Part shown: piece after piece, positions 1 through 11,564 of the stretch
Position numbering within the stretch: position 1 is the stretch's first letter
Layout of the letters: each line of letters opens with the position of its first letter
Assembly: GCA_023512835.1 (NCBI GenBank)
Contig: CM042088.1
Span: 29,909,164 to 29,973,163, forward strand
Direction of reading: 5' to 3'
DNA from: Taxillus chinensis
Lineage: Eukaryota; Streptophyta; Magnoliopsida; Santalales; Loranthaceae
DNA length: 64,000 nucleotides
The notes under the pieces: generated by a model
The model's input: the letters and a program-made list of their open reading frames with translations, nothing else
Databases searched by the model: none
What the model was told of the DNA's origin: nothing
Position numbers and translations under genes: made by a program

Positions 1-1311
1 AAAGAGCCACCATGGCCTGACTCTTCTGGCTCAAGGCATCAGCTACTACATTCCCCTTCCCATGCGTATACTGAAGGTCAAACTGGAACTGTTACATATA
101 CTCCACCCAACGCCTCTGCCTGAGATTCAAATCCCGCTGAGAGAAGATGTACTGTAAGCTTTTGTAGTCAGTATATACCACAAACTTCTCCCCAAGGAGA
201 TAGTGCTGCCAGCTCTTTAATGCAAAGATCACTGCAGCTAGCTCCAAATCGTGCGTGGGGTAATTCTTTTGATGGGTCCTCAACTGACGGGAACCATAAG
301 CAATTACCCGTCTTTCCTACATGAACACACAACCCAAACCAACATTAGAGGCATCACAATAGACCTCGTAGGGTACACCCTCCTGTGGTAGGACCAAGAT
401 AGGTGCTGAAGTCAATCTAGCCTTCAACTGACTGAAAGCCTCTTCACAAGCATCCGACCAGTCAAACCGTACCCCCTTTCGGGTCAAGCTAGTCATCGGT
501 GCAGCTAATCGGGAGAAGTCCTTGACGAATCTCCTGTAGTAACCTGCTAACCCCAGAAAACTCCGAATCTCAAAAACGTTCATTGGGCGCTTCCATGACA
601 TCACGGCCTCAATCTTGCCAGGATCTACTGTGATACCCTCCGATGATACCACATGTCCTAAAAATCTCACCTGTCGCAGCCAGAAATCACACTTCGTGAA
701 TTTCGCATATAGTCTATGGTCCCTCAACATCTGCAACACCAGCCGTAGATGCTCCTCATGCTCGCTCTCTGTCCGGGAATAAATCAGGATATCATTTATA
801 AAGACCACCACGAACTGGTCGAGATAGGGTGTAAAGATCTGATTCATCAATTCCATGAACACCGCTGGGGCATTTGTGAGCCCGAAAGGCATCATTAGCC
901 ACTCATAATAGCCATATCTGCAACTAAAAGCTGTCTTCGGGATGTCTGACTCCCGCACGCGAAGCTGATGGTACCCAGACCTCAAATCAATTTTGGAAAA
1001 CCAACGGGCACCCCTGAACTGGTCAAACAAGTCATCAATCCTCGGTAGAGGGTACCTATTCTTCACTGTCACCTGGTTCAAATGCCGATAGTCGATACAC
1101 AATCAAAGCGAACCACCCGCCTTTTTGGCGAATAACACCGGAGCACTCCACGGAGAACTACTCCGTCTAATAAAACCACGCGCCAAAAGATCGTCAATCT
1201 ACCTCTTGAGCTCTCTGAGCTCAACTGGTGCCATCATGTAAGCCGCCAACCTGATAGGTGCCATCCCTGGTAGCAATTCTATCGAAAAGTCCACTTCTCT
1301 CTCTGGTGGTA
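1..1311 (-). pseudogene. Ty3/gypsy chromovirus pol, 3' half of element H: reverse transcriptase and RNase H
   Basis: Retrotransposon polymerase converting element RNA to DNA. Read on the minus strand it starts inside the protease-RT linker ([15 protein letters not shown], just below 1311), passes through the RT fingers ([20 protein letters not shown], about 1100-1040), the active-site box, the RNase H start (YCDAS, about 349-360) and GKGNVVADALS (about 30-70), and runs off the window. The RT box reads FINDIL (about 784-801) instead of FIDDIL, so a catalytic Asp is lost. There are in-frame stops in CVFM*, SL*LCIDYR and LKR*IDD, all explicable as CAG>TAG or CGA>TGA. It begins exactly at an A-element LTR, and its missing gag-protease half lies on the other strand at 36789-41165. 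Seen directly; family assignment is by motif recognition. Confidence 0.93.
1307..1311. repeat. Target-site duplication half (tggta = complement of TACCA)
   Basis: The five bases next to the LTR that starts at 1312. They do not match the five bases on the far side of the same element (cttct, 11560-11564). They are the reverse complement of tacca at 41161-41165, which abuts the other A copy. The partner is therefore about 40 kb away in inverted orientation. Confidence 0.9.
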
Positions 1312-2574
1312 TGTCACGCCCCCGAATTCCAGGGAACCCGGAACCGGGTACATGACTTCCCCTTGCCCGCACCCGAAAGGTCAAAGGGTTGGTGACTAGC
1401 ACCAATAGAGACTACACCGCGGGTGTTGTCTCAAATATGCAACCCTGTACAGTCATACATCAAGGGTAATCCTGTACTTTCCCATATATCATCATGCATA
1501 CAAAGAGTCAAACAGTCATACGGACATCACATCATACGGTATGCAAATACAATTGTCCACGGGCCCATGTCCTGGGATATCACATAAAACAATACAGAAT
1601 ATAACTGTATCATACATCAGAGTAGTGGGCGTTCTCCTGGAAGAAAGTCCTCCACTAGTCTCGGGTCACACCTGAAAAGGGTAAACAACAAGTAGGGGTG
1701 AGCGACAAGCTCAGTAGGTGACCCTAACACTCCATATCATGCAACACATATAAGTCTATACTATATGCTCAGTGTACTCGTGCACCGTGTAGTGTGCACA
1801 ATCATCGGGACTCGACCGCAACAAACATCAGGACAACTTGTCCACGATCCTCCATGGGATCCCAGCTCAGGGCACTCGGCCCTAGCTCCACGAGCTCAAC
1901 GGCTCAACTCGGGCCTTAGCCTGTCCACGGCGCAATATGCCCGACCACGGTCGCCACACGAGCTGCCATCGGTGCATATGCTTGCCACGTCAACCACATA
2001 GCACCATCGGTGCATCACGGTGAAAACCCAAACAAGTCACGAGTTCATGCCCCAATACCTCACATCAACATACTAACATTAGTATGGCATGTCATTCTCA
2101 ACATTTCCTTTAGAATTGTACCGGTCTTCACAAGTAAATCCTCAACCCTTGATTTATGAAGGAAGTACTCATAGCAGCCTATTTTCTTGAAATTAAAAGT
2201 CCCTGGCATTGGGTTCCCTTATCATAAATAAGATAATCTGATTTTTTGGGGATTTTTCCGAGATGTCTAACCCCACTTTCCAAAAATTCACCACTACGAA
2301 CTTTTGGGTTTTTCCGAGATTTTACACTAAATCCCAATTTTCACATTTTGAAATAGTGGGAATTAATTTTTCTAGTATTTTTCTTTGAATCCAAATGGGG
2401 GGTATTTCGTTATTTACATTATAACTTAAGTATAATACTAAATGTGGAGAGGCATAATGGTTTACAATGTAAATGTCCAGAGCGGTGCGGTTGCGACGTG
2501 GCTGAATTCTTGTTTCACTCCTACGGATTTGATGCTCCGGATCGATGCTACGGATCACCTGTTTCCTGCTACGG

Positions 2575-2906
2575 ACTTGATTACTTGATTACTCCGGACT
2601 AACTAATCCGGACTAACTCCTCCTGGACTAACTCCTCCGGACTAACTCCTCCGGACTACCGACCCGGACTAACCTCCGGACTGATCCGGACTAACTCCGG
2701 ACTGCGATCCGGACTAACTCCTCCGGACTACTGATCCGGACTAACTCCTCCGGACTACTGATCCGGACTAACTCCTCCGGACTACTGATCCGGACTAACT
2801 AAGTTGTTGACTCCATAGCTGCTGACTCCATAGCTACTGACTCCATAGCTGCTGACTACAAAGCTGCTGACTCCATAGCTACTGACTCCATAGCTGCTGA
2901 CTGGTC
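2575..2906. repeat. Two minisatellites inside the A LTR
   Basis: First block (about 2575-2800): imperfect direct repeats built on CTCCGGACTAAC and CTACTGATCCGGACTAAC, units about 13-27 bp. Second block (about 2809-2906): repeats of GACTCCATAGCTGCT, 15 bp. The same pair of blocks occurs in the other three A LTRs (about 10485-10752; 41985-42290; 49680-50000) with different copy numbers, so they expand and contract faster than the rest of the LTR. Confidence 0.85.
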
Positions 2907-3291
2907 CGTCGACTCTAAAACTCGCCCAAGGTACTGTTCATCATCGTTTTTGGCCTGTTCTTCGTCTGGGAGCAACCCAGTGACCCCCAGACGCTCATAA
3001 ACATCTGTTTTACGCAATAAACTGCAATATTTACCTCAAAACGCGTCCTAAACGCCTCTAATTCGCACGATAACATCATAAATACACACAAATCATATAT
3101 TCATCTAGATCTAAATCTAGACCTCCATGGTTGACTTCTCAACCCTCATAAAATACACACTCATACATCCACAGATCACATATTCAGAGATAGGATCGAA
3201 ATAAGACAGTTAAGGACACCTACCTGGAAGATTATTTGCAATCCACGAGCTCCAATCGCCCCAAAATCGCCAAGAAAGCTCTACGCTCTTC

Positions 3292-3294
<3 letters not shown>

Positions 3295-3334
<40 letters not shown>
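3295..3334. repeat. CT/GA microsatellite in LTR
   Basis: About 20 CT dinucleotides. The corresponding site is much shorter at 11143-11158 and intermediate at 41570-41595 and 49266-49288. It lies in the transcribed leader side of the LTR. Confidence 0.9.
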
Positions 3335-3336
<2 letters not shown>

Positions 3337-3737
3337 CTCAAACATGCACGTACCAATAATTGGCAATTAAAGATATAAGACAGTTCTTAATTATATATAT
3401 ACCGTTGCCAATAATTGGCCTCCCAGCAATAATTGACCCGAACGCAATAATTGACCTCCCGAGGTCACGAACTCCAAATTGAGTCAAATTATCGTCAAAA
3501 CGCTCGAAATAACGAGCACAACACTGTTCGAGATATTATCACACTCAAATGATCGCTCAAACGCAAAGTCAACCAATAAACCCCAAAAAGTCAACAATCG
3601 GGTCAAACGGGGCCCCGACTCGAAATCGGGCCCAAGTACAGTCAAAATGCTCACATCGACGGCTACACTACCGTCCAGATAGTTACATTCCCATAGAATG
3701 ACTATCTCTCAAAACTACCCAAATACGAGTCTTTACA

Positions 3738-3749
3738 TCCTCTCCACCT
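3738..3749 (-). promoter_or_regulatory. Polypurine tract of A(-)
   Basis: Minus-strand AAGGTGGAGAGGA directly precedes the LTR start TGTAAAGAC. It is the site where plus-strand DNA synthesis is primed. A second, near-identical tract, AGGTGGGGAGGA followed by TGTGAGGAC, lies 277 bp upstream in element orientation (4015-4026), just after the chromodomain stop. Confidence 0.85.
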
Positions 3750-4049
3750 TAGGACTTTTCGTCCTCGAAAATAAAACACAAGCCCAAAAGACATAGCAAA
3801 ATCCAAGCTCAAGCACCGCACAACAATAAGACACAAAAATATGATCATCAACATGATCACCAACCACACAGTGCAATGCAACTCACAACAAGCCAAAAAG
3901 GCTCACACGATGCCGGGATGCCAACCAACAAACAACAAGCTAAACCACATCTCAAACAACATATGCAAAACAAATGCATAAAACATAACTCATACCTCAG
4001 GGAAGGTCCTCACATCCTCCCCACCTCGGGATGATCGTCCTCGAACGTC

Positions 4050-5589
4050 TCAGGATGAAGAACCCGCATCCTGGCTCTCTTTTTCCCAAGTCTGCTCCTC
4101 CATGCCTCGGTGTCGCCATAACACCCGAACTAGTGGGATCGTCTTGCCTCGCAAGACCTGGTCCCACCTGTCCAAAATCCGTGCCTGGCATCTCAACAAC
4201 GGCACCATCATCGCCCAAGTCTATCTCGCGATAGTCCAACACATGAGAAGGATCGGGTGATACCGTCGCAACCGAGACACATGGAACACATCATGTACTC
4301 GAGCCAACTCCGGTGGCAAAGCTAACCGATAAGCCACTGCGCCCACGGTGGCAACAATCTCAAATGGCCCCACAAAATGAGGGGAAAGTTTGGATCCACG
4401 TCCAAACCTCCGATGCCCTCGACGCGGTGAAACCCGCAAAAATACACGGTCACCCACCTCAAACTGCAAAGGTTGACGCCTCTGGTCTGCGTAGGACTTC
4501 GCTACTCTACTGCTGCTGTTAACATGCGCCGCCGAATCAATCGCACTATCTCTGTGGTCTCTCGAACCATATCGGGACCGAGAACGCTTGTCTCTCCCGT
4601 CTGTGCTCAACACAAGGGTGATCTACAAGGCCGCCCATACGGCGCCTCATATGGAGCCATCCCAATCGTGGCTCGATAACTGTTGTTGTAAGAGAACTCC
4701 ACCAAAGGAAGGTGAGTCTCCCAACAACCTCCAAAATCTAGGACACAGGCACGCAACATATCCTCGAGTGTCTGAATCGTCCGCTCCGACTGACCATCCG
4801 TCTGCGGGTGAAAAGCTGTACTGAGGTTCACCCTAGTACCCAAGGCTCGCCGCGAATCGTCTCCAAAACCGAGATGTGAACCTCGCATCCCGATCGGATA
4901 CAATAGATAATGGGACTCCATGCAACCGCACAATAACATCAATATACCTCTGTCCCAAAGTCCTCACTGGGTCTGTTTCTCGAATCGGAATAAAATGTGC
5001 CGATTTGGTCAACCGGTCGACAACTACCCATATCGTGTCGTGTCCCCCTGGAACGAGGAAGTCCAAGTGACAAGATCCATGGTCACGTGGTCCCATTTCC
5101 ACTTTGGCACCGGCAATGATCGCAACTCACCGGTGATCTCGGGTGCTGCGCCTTGACCTGGCGACAGGTCAAACATCTCCTCACAAAATCAGCAACGGCC
5201 TTCTTCAGGCCTGGCTACCAATACCGCCTCCTCACGGCATGGTACATCTTGGTCCCACCAGGATGTACGCCTAACCTCGACCGGTGAAATTCCCGAAGAA
5301 TCTCCTCCTGAAGAGAAGTGGGAACTATCAGGCGACCCCTATACCTCAATATATGCTCGGCATCCTCGGTCCAATCGAGAAGATGCCTGCCCCGTCCGAA
5401 TCCTGTCTTCGAGGACCTCACAATCAATGTCCCCCAGTGATCCTCTATGATCCTGCGCTGCAACTCAGGGACTGCGACAACAACACTGAGGGTCCCTCGC
5501 CCCTCACTGGTCACCATTTGCAACCTCATCGCTGCCAACTGACCCATCATCTCCCATTCTTTAATGGCACAATGGGCCACCACGGCCCT
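4050..5589 (-). pseudogene. A(-) integrase and chromodomain
   Basis: The integrase inserts the element's cDNA into the genome; the chromodomain guides it to chromatin. Visible in order: the N-terminal zinc region (EFHRSRLGVHPGGTKMYHAVRRRYW, split by line breaks; about 5215-5290), the catalytic core with WVVVDRLTKSAHF (first Asp), IVSDRDARFTSRF (second Asp) and HPQTDGQSERTIQ (Glu) between about 5040 and 4770, the C-terminal GPFEIVATVGAVAYRL segment (about 4300-4370), and a chromodomain reading RILDRWDQVLRGKTIP then LWRHRGMEEQTWEKE, ending at a stop at 4050-4052. Several frameshifts divide it, at about 5100-5215, 4830, 4610 and 4240. The chromodomain itself is open. Confidence 0.9.
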
Positions 5590-6930
5590 GCTCTTCCTAC
5601 TCAGAGCATCTGCCACCACATTACCCTTCCCAGGGGTGTACATCATATCAAACTGAAACTGTTGCAGGTACTCCACCCACCGTCTCTGCCTAAGGTTCAG
5701 GTCTCGCCGAGAGAAGATATCTGCAAGCTCTTGTGGTCCGTATACACCACAAATTTCTCCCCCAAGGAGATAATGCCGCCACTCTTTAAAGCAAAGATCA
5801 CTGGAGCCAACTCCAAATCATGCGTGGGATAGTTACGCTCATGTGGTCTCAATTGCCTAGATCCATAAGCAATCACCTGTCGAGTCCGCATCAACACACA
5901 ACCAAGACCCACCCTGGAAGCATCACAATACACCTCAAAAGGCACACCCTCCTGTGGGAGAATCAAGATAGGTCTTGAGGTCAATCATGCCTTCGACTCC
6001 ATGAAAGCACTCTCACACGCATCGGACCAAATGAAAGGAACTCCCTTCCTAGTCAAGTGTGTCATAGGAGCCGCCAACCGGGAAAAATCCTCCACGAACC
6101 TCCGATAATAGCCTTGCCAAACCAAGGAAGCTAGGAATCTCAAACACATTCGTGGGCCTCTTCCACGACATGATCGCCTCAATCTTCTCAGGGTCCACTA
6201 TGATACCCTCTGAAGACACCACATGCCCCAAGAAGTGCACTGTTGCAACCCGAAGTCACATTTCGTGAACTTCGCGTACAACCGATGCTTCCGCAAGGTC
6301 TGCAACACAACCCGCAAATGCTCCTCATGCTCCCTCTTGGTCGTTGAATAGACCAAGATATCGTCGATGAACACCACAACGAACATATCTAAATATGGAG
6401 CGAACACCTGGTTCATCAATCCCATAAACTTCCTGGAGCATTCGTGAGCCCAAACGGCATCACAAGCCACTCATAATGCCCATAGCGACAACCGAATGCG
6501 GTCTTTGGGATATCTGCCTCCCTAACCCTCAACCGATGGTATCCAGGACCTCAAGTCTATCTTGGAAAACCATCTTGCACCTCGAAACCGATCAAACAGG
6601 TCATCGATCCTCGGCAATGGATACCTGTTCTTCACAACCCCTGGTTCAGCTTCAGGTAGTCTATACACGGCCGAAGTGAACCATCCGCCTTCTTGGCGAA
6701 CAACACCTGGAGCGCCCCACGGTGAGCTACTCCGCCTGATAAAGCCTCGTGCCAATAGATCATCTATCTGTCTCTTGAGCTCTCTAAGCTCTGTCGGTGC
6801 CATCCTGTAGGCCGCTAACCTAATCGGTGTTGTCCCTGGCAACAACTCGATCGAAAACTCTACCTCCCTCATGGGTGGCAAATTGACCAAGTCCTCGGGA
6901 AACACATCCGGGAACCGATCTACAATGGGT
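5590..6930 (-). pseudogene. A(-) reverse transcriptase and RNase H
   Basis: Replicates the element's RNA. From the high end: [17 protein letters not shown] (about 6850-6900), [40 protein letters not shown], then [11 protein letters not shown] (about 6350-6385) with both active-site Asp present, FLGHVV-like and SFLGLA segments, the RNase H start [11 protein letters not shown] (about 5900-5930), YTDHKSL, and GKGNVVADALSRKS (about 5595-5640). At least five frameshifts break it, at about 6540, 6470, 6240, 6120 and 5985. Several sit at sites where the A(+) copy differs by one base. Confidence 0.92.
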
Positions 6931-7664
6931 GGCAAAACAGCCTTCCCCTCTCTCCTCCCGTCAACCAACGTCAAGGCTGGCTAACCGGTGGGTCACATCA
7001 CCCCACCCATGCCTCAAAGGTCCCAACCTGCATGCCTCCTCGGTCCACTCACCCACAAAGACACCCCGCGTGCCCTCCGGTGTGAGGAATGTCACACGCC
7101 GTCGAAAACAATCAATCTTGGCCTCCACGGAGACCAACCAGTCCATACCCAGGATAACATCAAAATCATCTAACTCCATGATATACAAATCACACAACAG
7201 GTTAACACCCCCAAGTGTTACCTGACAAGCACGACAGATACTCTCAAGTATCACAATTCCACCCAAAGGTGAAGCAACCATCGAGACCGACTCACCTGTC
7301 TCCTGGTCTAACTCCAAGCCAACCACCGTAGCATACGAAATAAAAGAATGGGTAGCACCAGTATCAATCAAAACTGAACAAATAGTATGAGAAATGATAA
7401 TGGTACCTCTCACCACCGAAGGTCCTGCTCTGCCTCGTCCCTGGTGGAACCTCCGCCTCTCTCCTGGTAAGGGCAAAAGTCCTCCCTCGTGGTCCACTGC
7501 CACTAGCCTGGCCCATTGGGGCCTTGCCCCGCTGATCAACATGACCCTGTGCCTCCCGCTGAGGCTGCTGTACCGCAGGTCGCGTCTGCGTGCTCTGTGC
7601 CGGCAGACCGACCTCCGAGATGGAGCCCCACTCCTCTGTCCGTGATCTCTCGGACGAGGGCCTA
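6931..7664 (-). pseudogene. A(-) aspartic protease region
   Basis: Processes the Gag-Pol polyprotein. The retropepsin active site is intact: VLIDTGATHSFIS (about 7325-7365), followed by the flap region and FDVILGMDWL (about 7130-7160), the usual second signature of plant Ty3 proteases. The frame is open from about 7542 to 6961; the link from gag is in another frame. Confidence 0.9.
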
Positions 7665-8779
7665 CATCCTGGTTGAGCTAAGGGTAACACATTCCCTAGC
7701 TCCATGCCCTACTTTCCCGCATCGGAAACAAGTCATCTTTTTCCTTGGGCAGTCTCTCGAGACATGCCCGGTCAAACCACAACTCCAACAGGTCCCTGGC
7801 CTCCTGCTGGCTGAACTCTCCCGGGGGCCCACCGCCTGGCTGGAAACCCTCTGCACCTGCCTCCTCTCAGGCTGAGGAGCACTGCTCTCCCCACTCTGTC
7901 TCTTCTTACTCGAACCTACCGAACCGCCCGGCCTCTGGGCTCTCGCCTGATCCTGACCTCGCTCTATAATGAGCGCCTTGTCGATCGCCTCCCGTAGGCC
8001 GGTCAACCGCATCGGTTCCATTGTCTTTTCAAAGATGGCCTCAAGCCCTGAATGAAGTCCTGCGTCTTCCGGCCTTCCTTTTCCCAAGACTCCAGGAGCA
8101 AACCGCCCCAAATCGTGAAGGCCTGCACATACTCCCCCCACACTCATGCTACCCCGCACAAGCTCATAATACTCTCTACGTCGAGCATACCGCAACGAGC
8201 CGGGAAAATACTCCCCAAAGAAGCGCTCAACAAACTCTCTCCAGCTCATCCGATCGCCATGGACAGCTCTAGTGGATTCCCACCACCTGCGTGGGATACC
8301 CAACAAATAGTGCGTCGCCACGCGCACCCGCTCCTCATCCGGCACCCCAATCATCTCAAAGATGTCCTCTGTCCATCTAATCCAATCCTCGGCTACCTCC
8401 TGGCCGCGAACCATCTTCAAAAGTCCTGGGTGCGTGTTTAAAAACTGCGCAGCCCAGTCCCACTCCCTCGTCGTCGGCTCTACCACGACCTCCTGGCCGG
8501 TGCACATCCTGCACCACCCTCGCCTCCCCGTGGTTGAGGCGTGGTGGCTGCCGAGGCTGCTTGTTGCCTCTTCGGCTCATCCACCTCTCTAGCCATATCC
8601 CTCATCGAGCCCCCGCATACCCTGCATGGCCTCCTGCAACCGAATCAACACCTGCGTCAAATCAGGTCCCACAACGGGAGCCGATGACCTGGCTGCGGGC
8701 TCGCCCCCTGGTGCCCCGACTCTATCGTGGGTTCCTCTGCCGGACCCTGGCCTCGGACAACCCTCCTCGGTGGTGCCAT
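7665..8779 (-). pseudogene. A(-) gag (capsid and nucleocapsid)
   Basis: Structural protein that packages the RNA. It probably starts at the ATG at 8777-8779 (MAPPRRVVRGQG). The capsid part is recognisable by DWIRWTEDIFEMIGV, WWESTRAVHG and SWREFVERFFGEYFP. Two CCHC zinc knuckles, CWSCGLTGHVSRDC and CFRCGKVGHGAREC (about 7690-7790), are both complete. Frameshifts occur near 8650-8510 and in the middle (about 8110-8000, where an out-of-frame stretch GVCAGLHDLGRF appears). Confidence 0.9.
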
Positions 8780-9202
8780 CACACTGGCTACAACAACAAA
8801 CAACAAACAATCAATACTAGCACTGCTAGCACAAAGAGCCATCAAAGGCACAACCGACTTGTAGGTTCTCACCACACGACCCGTAGGTCCATACCATGCA
8901 TATAGCATCGTGTCCCCCATCAGGGTACACCACACTCAAGTCTTGGCTCTCACGGCCACGTGCCATCTTGGCACCACATACAAGCACATCACGCACAAAG
9001 ACAAGCTAGTGCCCTATATGCACACAATCATACCACTAGCAATGCACCCCATCCCCATGTATGCTCCTAGGATGATCTAACTGACACCAAAATAACCTAG
9101 AATACATGTAAGGACTGCGTTGATCAGGCGCCCTCCCTACAGTTTTCCAAGTCACATGGAATCAATTAACCACCCCTCACTAACCTAGGTCCACTAGACC
9201 AT
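8780..9202 (-). other. A(-) untranslated leader
   Basis: Sequence between primer site and gag. No credible coding frame. The same leader is at 43527-43949 in A(+), which supports its being part of the element. Confidence 0.8.
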
Positions 9203-9214
9203 GCTCTGATACCA
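9203..9214 (-). promoter_or_regulatory. Primer binding site, tRNA-iMet
   Basis: On the minus strand TGGTATCAGAGC, the complement of the 3' end of plant initiator methionine tRNA, three bases after the LTR end GTGACA. It fixes the 5' end and orientation of A(-). Confidence 0.95.
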
Positions 9215-9217
9215 ACT

Positions 9218-11559
9218 TGTCACGCCCCCGAATTCCAGGGAACCCGGAACCGGGTACATGACTTCCCCTTGCCCGCACCCGAAAGGTCAAGGGGTTGGTG
9301 ACTAGCACCAATAGAGACTACACCGCGGGTGTTGTCTCAAATATGCAACCCTGTACAGTCATACATCAAGGGTAATCCTGTACTTTCCCATATATCATCA
9401 TGCATACAAAGAGTCAAACAGTCATACAGACATCACATCATACAGTATGCAAATACAATCGTCCACGGACCCATGTCCGGGATATCACATAAAACAATAC
9501 GAGAATATAACTGTATCATACATCAGAGTAGTGGGCGTCCTCCTGGAAGAAAGTCCTCCACTAGTCTCGGGTCACACCTGAAAAGGGTAAACAACAAGTA
9601 GGGGTAAGCGACAAGCTCAGTAGGTGACCCTAACACTCCACATCATGCAACACATATAAGTCTATACTATATGCTCAGTGTACTCGTGCACCGTGTAGTG
9701 TGCACAATCATCAGGACTCGGCTGCAACAAACATCAGGACAACTTGTCCACGATCCTCCATGGGATCCCAGCTCAGGGCACTCGGCCCTAGCTCCACGAG
9801 CTCAACGGCTCAACTCAGGCCTTAGCTTGTCCACGGTGCAATATGCCCGGCCACGGTCACCACACAGGCTGCCATCGGTGCATATGCCCGCCACGTCAAC
9901 CACATAGCACCATCGGTGCATCACGGTGAAAACCCAAACAAGTCACGGAGTTCATGCCCCAATACCTCACATCAACATACTAACATTAGTATGGCATGTC
10001 ATTCTCAACATTTCCTTTAGAATTGTAGCCAGTCTTCACAAGTAAATCCTCAACCCTTGATTTATGAAGGAAGTACTCATAGCAGCTATTTTCTTGAAAT
10101 TAAAAGTCCCGGCATTGGGTTCCCTTATCATAAATAAGATAATCTGATTTTTGGGGATTTTTCCGAGATGTCTAACCCCACTTTCCAAAAATTCACCACT
10201 ACGAACTTTTGGGTTTTTCCGAGATTTTACACTAAATCCCAATTTTCACATTTTGAAATAGTGGGAATTAATTTTTCTAGTATTTTTCTTTGAATCCAAA
10301 TGGGGGGTATTTCGTTATTTACATTGTAACTTAAGTATAATACTAAATGTGGAGAGGCATAATGGTTTACAATGTAAATGTCCAGAGCAGTGCAGTTGCA
10401 CTGCTGCGGAACACTGTTTCACTCCTACGGATTTGATGCTCCGGACTGATGCTACGGATCACTGTTTCACTGCTACGGACTTGATTACTCCGGACTACTG
10501 ATCCGGACTAACTACTCCGGACTAACTCCTCCGGACTAACTCCTCCGGACTAACTACTCCGGACTACTGATCCGGACTACTAATCCGGACTAACTCCTCC
10601 GGACTACTGATCCGGACTAACTCCTCCGGACTACTGATCCGGACTAACTAAGTTGTTGACTCCATAGCTGCTGACTCCATAGCTACTGACTCCATAGCTG
10701 CTGACTACAAAGCTGCTGACTCCATAGCTACTGACTCCATAGCTGCTGACTGGTCCGTCGACTCTAAAACTCGCCCAAGGTCTTGGTTCATCATCGTTTT
10801 TGGCCTGTTCTTCGTCTGGGAGCAACCCAAGTGACCCCCAGACGCTCATAAACATCTGTTTTACACAATAAAGCGCAATATTTACCTCAAAACGCGTCCT
10901 AAACGCCTCTAATTCGCACGATAACATCATAAATACACACAAATCATATATTCATCTAGATCTAAATCTAGACCTCCATGGTTGACTTCTCAACCCTCAT
11001 AAAATACACACTCATACATCCACAGATCACATATTCAGAGATAGGATCGAAATAAGACAGTTAAGGACACCTACCTGGAAGATTATTTGCAATCCACGAG
11101 CTCCAATCGCCCCAAAATCGCCAAGAAAGCTCTACGCTCTTCACCTTCTCTCTCTCTTGCCCAAACATGCACGTACCAATAATTGGCAATTAAAGATATA
11201 AGACAGTTCTTAATTATATATATACCGTTGCCAATAATTGGCCTCCCAGCAATAATTGACCCGAACGCAATAATTGACCTCCCGAGGTCACGAACTCCAA
11301 ATTGAGTCAAATTACTGTCAAAACGCTCGAAATAACGAGCACAACACTGTTCAGATATTATCACACTCAAATGACTGCTCAAACGCAAAGTCAACCAATA
11401 AACCCCAAAAAGTCAACAATCGGGTCAAACGGGGCCCCGACTCGGAATCGGGCCCAAGTACAGTCAAAATGCTCACATCGACGGCTACACTACCGTCCAG
11501 ATAGTTACATTCCCATAGAATGACTATCTCTCAAAACTACCCAAATACGAGTCTTTACA
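9218..11559 (-). repeat. 5' LTR of A(-)
   Basis: About 2.34 kb, same termini as the other A LTRs. The minisatellite blocks are at about 10485-10752, and the CT repeat is reduced to a few units. TATATATATA at about 11215-11224 is a candidate promoter on the minus strand. Confidence 0.95.
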
Positions 11560-11564
11560 CTTCT
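11560..11564. repeat. Target-site duplication half (cttct = complement of AGAAG)
   Basis: Five bases after the A(-) 5' LTR. They do not match tggta on the other side of A(-). They are the reverse complement of agaag at 51270-51274, next to the 3' LTR of A(+). Confidence 0.88.

Larger units (their letters stand above)
1312..3737 (-). repeat. 3' LTR of A(-)
   Basis: Long terminal repeat of about 2.4 kb. On the plus strand it runs from TGTCACGCCC to GAGTCTTTACA. It contains two minisatellites (about 2575-2906), a CT microsatellite (3295-3334) and an AT-rich TATA-like stretch (about 3391-3404) that could be the U3 promoter on the minus strand. It is a near-copy of 9218-11559, 41166-43511 and 48860-51269. 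It differs from the 5' LTR mainly in CT-repeat length and in many one- or two-base changes at CAG/CTG sites. Confidence 0.95.
1312..11559 (-). mobile_element. Full-length Tekay/Del-like chromovirus, copy A(-)
   Basis: LTR retrotransposon of 10.2 kb on the minus strand. Both LTRs begin TGTAAAGACTC and end GGGGGCGTGACA in element orientation. It has a tRNA-iMet primer site next to the 5' LTR (9203-9214), gag with two CCHC knuckles, a DTGA protease, RT with FIDD, RNase H, an integrase with D-D-E residues and a C-terminal chromodomain, then a polypurine tract at 3738-3749. The order protease-RT-RNaseH-integrase-chromodomain defines a chromovirus; clade naming is from domain sequence and the long LTRs. 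Frameshifts in gag, RT and integrase make it non-autonomous as sequenced. The flanking 5-mers do not match each other (tggta and cttct), unlike a normal insertion. Confidence 0.94.

Noticed and set aside
5284..5832. 182-residue plus-strand frame
   Set aside because: Antisense shadow of A(-) RNase H/integrase; no domain and explained by the minus-strand gene.
10631..10942. Minus-strand frame with repeated SSYGVSSYGV peptide
   Set aside because: It is the translation of the GACTCCATAGCTGCT minisatellite inside the A LTR; other LTR copies break the frame.
1312..11559. Treating A(-) as a normal insertion with five-base duplication
   Set aside because: tggta and cttct do not match; the matching halves are at the other A copy.
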